The notes under the pieces are model-generated. The model was given only the letters and a program-made list of their open reading frames with translations, had not been told where the DNA came from and ran no database searches. This document shows positions 38,498 through 41,274 of a stretch of 41,274 nt of DNA, piece after piece. Where the stretch lies: IMG/VR virus record IMGVR_UViG_3300017987_000168, positions 1-41,274 of that record. The stretch is one strand, 5' to 3'. The position numbers were made by a program, and so were the translations under genes. Position 1 is the first letter of the stretch. The number at the start of each line of letters is the position of its first letter. The DNA comes from a virus.

Positions 38498-38931
38498 GGG
38501 CCCTCCTTAGCGGCGTCGATCGCGCGGGTGAAGGCGTCCACCAGGCGGTCAGGGTCCACGCTGGTCCCCACCTCCGTGTTGATGGTGATCCGGTGGATGC
38601 GCGGGTGGAGGAACCCCTCCAGTTCCGGGTCGGCGGCCAGGATGGCGGCGGCCGCGGCGCCGGGGGAGCACCGCCCTTCTCCCCCGCACGTGGGGCACGT
38701 GCGCTGGTAGTGCCACGTCCCCTGGGGCATGTACCGCCGGGGTGTCCCGTCCTTGGACAGCCACGCGTCGGCGTCCTCCCGGGAGCATGACTCCGTGCAT
38801 TGCTCCCCCCTCCCGGCGCCGCACGTGGGGCACTCGTGGACCAGGGCGCGCTGGTGAGGGGAGAGCACGTCCCGGTTGGGGTGGTGACTCAAGTCGCACG
38901 TGGGGCACGTCACCAGGGCGGGGTCAGTCAT
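38494..38931 (-). CDS. Zinc-ribbon protein with tape-measure-like end
   Basis: A 145-residue protein, ATG 38931 in the 8-base overlap ATGACTGA. CPTC at 9-12, CPTCGAGR at 34-41 plus two more Cys (45, 49), CPTCGGEG at 79-86, then SPGAAAAAILAADPELEG. The last 35 residues (HRITINTEVGTSVDPDRLVD and AFTRAIDAA) resemble the end of the tape measure (HKMVVHQDLRNQDPDRVIGA and FYRAVDRS). Function unknown. Confidence 0.65.
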   Translation of the reverse strand: MTDPALVTCPTCDLSHHPNRDVLSPHQRALVHECPTCGAGRGEQCTESCSREDADAWLSKDGTPRRYMPQGTWHYQRTCPTCGGEGRCSPGAAAAAILAADPELEGFLHPRIHRITINTEVGTSVDPDRLVDAFTRAIDAAKEGP

Positions 38932-39163
38932 CGGTGGCGCACCTGCACTGGATGTGGAGGGGAGGGGTCCCGAAGGGAGACCCCACTGGCTCGTCGGCCG
39001 CCAGTAGGGCCGCGGCCACGTGATTGCGGTACGCGGCGGCGTCCTCCGGGGGAACTCGGCCGTACCCTGCGCACTCGTCGCACGGCAGGGGAGGGTCGTA
39101 GGTCCCGGGCTCGGCCCGCCCGCCGTGGCAGTGAGGGCAGGTGACCAGGGTGGAATCAGGCAT
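38924..39163 (-). CDS. Small zinc-ribbon protein
   Basis: A 79-residue protein, ATG 39163. CPHCHGGR at 9-16 and CDECAGYG at 28-35 form the ribbon. PPEDAAAYRNHVAAALLAAD holds the helix. The short end contains CRC (73-75) and DD. Overlaps both neighbours by 8 bases. Function unknown. Confidence 0.65.
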   Translation of the reverse strand: MPDSTLVTCPHCHGGRAEPGTYDPPLPCDECAGYGRVPPEDAAAYRNHVAAALLAADEPVGSPFGTPPLHIQCRCATDD

Positions 39164-39506
39164 CGTCTTCCTCCATGAGGCGGCGGTACATCTCCGGGTG
39201 GATGGCCACCGTCGCGGGAACCGGGACCGGTTTGGCGTTTCGAAGGATCTCCGCGGCCCGGCGGACATCGGCGGCGGTGAGGGCCCCGGGGGTGGGGTCG
39301 TCTTCCAGGATCAGGGCCGCGGCGGCCTTGTCGGGGGTGGTGTGGCCGGCGCCGTCGCACACAGGGCACAGACCCGTCCCGTGGCACGCAGGGCACTCCA
39401 CCCACCCGCTGCTGCTCACGGCCTGCTTGCCCGTGCCGTCGCACGCCCTGCACCGCACGGTCTCCCCGTGGCACAGAGGGCACGGGACTTGGCGTTCTCC
39501 GTCCAC
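39156..39506 (-). CDS. DnaJ-type zinc-ribbon protein, four CxxC
   Basis: A 116-residue protein, GTG 39506. CPLCHG (9), CRACDGTG (19), CPACHGTG (38) and CPVCDGAG (47) give the full set of four CxxC of a DnaJ cysteine-rich domain. TPDKAAAALILEDD follows, then a second helix (LTAADVRRAAEILRNAK) and the end YRRLMEEDDA. There is no J domain. A TAGGTT box ends 5 bases before the GTG, so a leaderless mRNA is likely. Confidence 0.65.
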   Translation of the reverse strand: MDGERQVPCPLCHGETVRCRACDGTGKQAVSSSGWVECPACHGTGLCPVCDGAGHTTPDKAAAALILEDDPTPGALTAADVRRAAEILRNAKPVPVPATVAIHPEMYRRLMEEDDA

Positions 39507-39511
39507 GTCCC

Positions 39512-39517
39512 AACCTA
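39512..39517 (-). promoter_or_regulatory. Possible leaderless promoter -10 (TAGGTT)
   Basis: In the 31-base gap 39507-39537, minus-strand TAGGTT ends 5 bases before GTG 39506. No ribosome site is visible. Confidence 0.4.
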
Positions 39518-39537
39518 GCGCGGCGGGACCGCGGTCG

Positions 39538-39999
39538 TCACGGGGGGATCGTGGCGGGGATGTAGATGTCGGTGACCTGCCGGGGCGGCCCCGTGAGCTT
39601 GCGGAACGTGCCCCGGAGGCGGCGGTTGGCGTCGTTGTCGGGGTTGGTCCCGATGGGGCCGCTCGCGCCCAGGGTGTCCGGGACCGGAACGTCCGCCAGG
39701 GTGCGTGCCTGGATCGTCTCCACGGGGACCCGGCGCAGAGCGTCCTGGGCGGTCATCTTCTCCACGTCCTCCCCCCGAAGGCCCTGCTCGCGATAGAACC
39801 GCTCGATGTCGATCGCCTCCTGGTCGTTCACCTCCGCCCCCAAGGCGCCGGTGACCCGGGTGATGGGGATGGTGAGGGCGCCGACCCACGTGGGCGGGGT
39901 GGGGTCCACCGACACGTCCATGGCCTTGCCGGCCGGGCCGTCGAAGTACCACTGCACGGTGCGGGTGCGGATCTCGGATAGCGAGACAACGGCGGCCAT
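39538..39999 (-). CDS. Unknown 153-residue protein
   Basis: ATG 39999 with a TAGAAT box 9 bases upstream and no clear ribosome site. Start with strands (MAAVVSLSEIRTRTVQWYFD, then WVGALTIPITRVTGALGAEV) and a helix region (QEAIDIERFYREQGLRGEDV, then KMTAQDALRRVPVETIQAR). It ends with RLRGTFRKLTGPPRQVTDIY and extended residues. It has no zinc or tail motif. The acidic-to-basic layout and strand start might suit a virion protein. No family recognised. Confidence 0.6.
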   Translation of the reverse strand: MAAVVSLSEIRTRTVQWYFDGPAGKAMDVSVDPTPPTWVGALTIPITRVTGALGAEVNDQEAIDIERFYREQGLRGEDVEKMTAQDALRRVPVETIQARTLADVPVPDTLGASGPIGTNPDNDANRRLRGTFRKLTGPPRQVTDIYIPATIPP

Positions 40000-40008
40000 A
40001 GGCCGCCG

Positions 40009-40017
40009 ATTCTACCA
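40009..40017 (-). promoter_or_regulatory. Possible promoter, extended -10 (TGGTAGAAT)
   Basis: The 24-base gap 40000-40023 contains TGGTAGAAT on the minus strand, the best extended -10 match in the window, 9 bases before ATG 39999. An mRNA from it would have almost no leader. Confidence 0.45.
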
Positions 40018-40023
40018 CGGGAG

Positions 40024-40326
40024 TCACCCGTTGAGGAGGGCCCTGGCCCCAACGTCCCGGGGGACCGTCTTGGCCCCCTGGCACAGTGAGCACGGGACGT
40101 TGCCCCTCCCCCCGCAGTTGGGGCAGTCGTGGGACCCCTTGGGGTCCTCCCCGTCCCCCTGGCACTCCCTGCACACCTCCGTGCCGAAGGCGTAGTCCTT
40201 GGCACCCCCGCAGTCCTGGCAGGGGACCATCACCCGACGACCCCCCTCCAGGGTGGGGTGCTGTCCATGCTCGTCGCAGCGGTGGCAGCGTCCCCAGCAG
40301 GCCGGACAGGGGACCCGGTCAGTCAT
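40024..40326 (-). CDS. Zinc-ribbon protein, six CxxC
   Basis: A 100-residue protein, ATG 40326 in the 8-base overlap ATGACTGA. CxxC at 7, 14, 36, 52, 68 and 79, most followed by a Gly-rich DnaJ-like half (CRECQGDG, CPNCGGRG, CSLCQGAK). It is close to a complete DnaJ cysteine-rich domain plus an extra pair. The end VGARALLNG is a short form of the tail. Function unknown. Confidence 0.65.
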   Translation of the reverse strand: MTDRVPCPACWGRCHRCDEHGQHPTLEGGRRVMVPCQDCGGAKDYAFGTEVCRECQGDGEDPKGSHDCPNCGGRGNVPCSLCQGAKTVPRDVGARALLNG

Positions 40327-40687
40327 GGTCCCCTTGTCGGGCCGTCCACACCGGCAGGCCGGTGCGCAGGGCCTCCTGGCGTGCCTGGGACACGACCCGG
40401 AGCCTCCCATCCCAGTCCGCCCCCGGGGGGTCGTCCTGGTCCATGAGCCACTGGGCGGCCTGGGCCCTGGTGACGGTCCCTTCCCCGTGGAGTTCTCCGC
40501 ACAGGTCACACGCGGCGAACCCTGTGCCGCCGCAGGCGCCACACCACCCCTGGCTGTCCTCCGGGTCCCCGAACCCGGACCCGTCGCAGTAGGGGCAGGT
40601 GGCGCTTTGGGCCACGTCGGCGCAGGCGGGGCACTGGATGGCCTCCTGGGCGGCAAGCACGTCGGCCGCGGTAGTGTCGTCGGTCAT
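40319..40687 (-). CDS. DnaJ-type zinc-ribbon protein with AAQWLMD motif
   Basis: A 122-residue protein, ATG 40687 with a run of G upstream. CPAC (19), CPYCDGSG (31), CGACGGTG (49) and CDLCGE (60) give four CxxC, then TRAQAAQWLMDQDDPP and a 30-residue Arg-rich end (DGRLRVVSQARQEALRTGLP). It is the first gene after the terminator at 40721-40760. Function unknown. Confidence 0.65.
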   Translation of the reverse strand: MTDDTTAADVLAAQEAIQCPACADVAQSATCPYCDGSGFGDPEDSQGWCGACGGTGFAACDLCGELHGEGTVTRAQAAQWLMDQDDPPGADWDGRLRVVSQARQEALRTGLPVWTARQGDHD

Positions 40688-40720
40688 ACCCCCCCCTCTA
40701 TCGCCGCGCGCCCAAGGCGT

Positions 40721-40760
40721 AAAGAAACCCGCCGACCTACCAGGGGGCGGGTCGGCGGGT
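40721..40760 (-). terminator. Rho-independent terminator
   Basis: On the minus strand ACCCGCCGACC (40760-40750) pairs perfectly with GGTCGGCGGGT (40737-40727) around a 12-base loop and is followed by TTCTTT. It lies 23 bases after the stop at 40783 and separates this gene from the next at 40687. Confidence 0.8.
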
Positions 40761-40782
40761 GGCCGGGGGGCGGGGTGGCGGC

Positions 40783-41262
40783 CTAGTCCTCGTGGGCCAG
40801 GAGGAGGGCGTTGGCGCAGTCCATGTCGTACCGGGCGGCGAAGCGGACCAACTGGGACCCACGGGGGACCCGGTAGGTGAGTTCCACGAACGTGGACCCG
40901 CACCCGTCGTCCACCTTCTTGCGGTCGGTGACCCGGATGAACCCCCGGTTCTCCAGGGCTCGGATGGCGCCGCTCTGGGCCCGGGTGACCCCCTCGATCC
41001 GGCCGCGGCGGAACTGGCGGGTGGACGATGGTGCCCGAAGGACCCCCCGGCCCATGGCGATCAGCATCTCCCGCGCGGCGGCGTTGAGCTTGGACCACAC
41101 CGCCTCGGGGTCCACCCCCTGGGGGATCGACCCGATGGGCTTGTGCATGATGCGGAGGCACCACGCCATCTGCTCGGCGCGGGGGGACATGCCGTACAGG
41201 TACACCCGGCTGCCGTTGTAGTCCCCCGTGGTGGACTTGTAGTGCTCATACGTGGCCGTCAC
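40783..41262 (-). CDS. Winged-helix-like protein, perhaps 5' partial
   Basis: A 159-residue protein with GTG 41262 as the first start inside the window. The frame is open to the edge, so the true start may lie outside. The region AREMLIAMGRGVLRAPSS, then RIEGVTRAQSGAIRALENRG and FIRVTDRK is a winged-helix pattern: helix, recognition helix, wing. It may be a regulator or DNA-binding protein. The C-terminus (MDCANALLLAHED) is a copy of the tail motif found downstream, which ties it to the array. The terminator at 40721 follows. Confidence 0.55.
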   Translation of the reverse strand: MTATYEHYKSTTGDYNGSRVYLYGMSPRAEQMAWCLRIMHKPIGSIPQGVDPEAVWSKLNAAAREMLIAMGRGVLRAPSSTRQFRRGRIEGVTRAQSGAIRALENRGFIRVTDRKKVDDGCGSTFVELTYRVPRGSQLVRFAARYDMDCANALLLAHED

Positions 41263-41274
41263 CGAGCCGCGGAG

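Noticed and set aside
1-41274. tRNA genes, integrase, attachment sites and origin of replication
   Set aside because: None was seen on reading either strand, but a covariance-model search was not possible.

Overview
The window is 41 kb of a tailed-phage (or prophage) genome with a contractile tail, from a GC-rich host: third codon positions are almost all G or C. Nearly everything is on the minus strand, so the genome reads from the right end of the window towards the left. The evidence for a phage is a recognisable run of head and tail genes: scaffold-like protein, major capsid protein, HK97 gp10-like protein, 846-residue tail sheath, tail tube, chaperone-like pair, tape measure with membrane segments, LysM tube-initiator protein, gpD/gp27-like hub and gpV/gp5-like spike. 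Terminase, portal, replication, integrase and tRNA genes were not found, so the window is only part of the genome. The host cannot be named. TAnnnT boxes lying 5-9 bases before several start codons look like promoters of leaderless mRNAs, which would suit Actinobacteria or Deinococcota; this is inference.

Layout in order of transcription. (A) 41.3-26.7 kb: about 45 tightly packed small genes. Neighbours overlap by 1, 4 or 8 bases (TGATG, ATGA/GTGA, ATGACTGA), which implies translational coupling. About fourteen encode small proteins with one to six CxxC pairs, mostly of the DnaJ type (CxxCxGxG) but without a J domain. Many of these, and many neighbours without cysteines, end in a short Ala-rich helix with hydrophobic residues and an acidic tail (patterns AAxWLxxxD, AAxxLLxxDD, AAxxMLExxD). 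Several are visibly paralogous. This block is the most unusual part of the window and has no function that I recognise. An HExxH metallopeptidase-like gene lies at its left edge. (B) 26.7-19.9 kb: a PQ-loop/SemiSWEET-like membrane protein, several virion or fibre proteins including a 701-residue repetitive fibre, two fibres sharing a C-terminal domain, and a small phospholipase A2-like protein. (C) 19.9-13 kb: scaffold-like protein, capsid, a possible decoration protein, connector and completion proteins. (D) 13-0 kb: sheath, tube, chaperones, tape measure, baseplate and a partial virion protein that leaves the window.

In the middle of the tail module two genes (8518-9385) run on the opposite strand and converge on a gene whose product resembles the AdoMet decarboxylase (SpeD) fold without the residues needed for catalysis. 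Predicted terminators lie at 40721-40760, 16726-16764 and 17524-17554. TAGnnT-like boxes sit in almost every non-coding gap, sometimes just after a terminator, and suggest several separate transcription units within one long minus-strand array.
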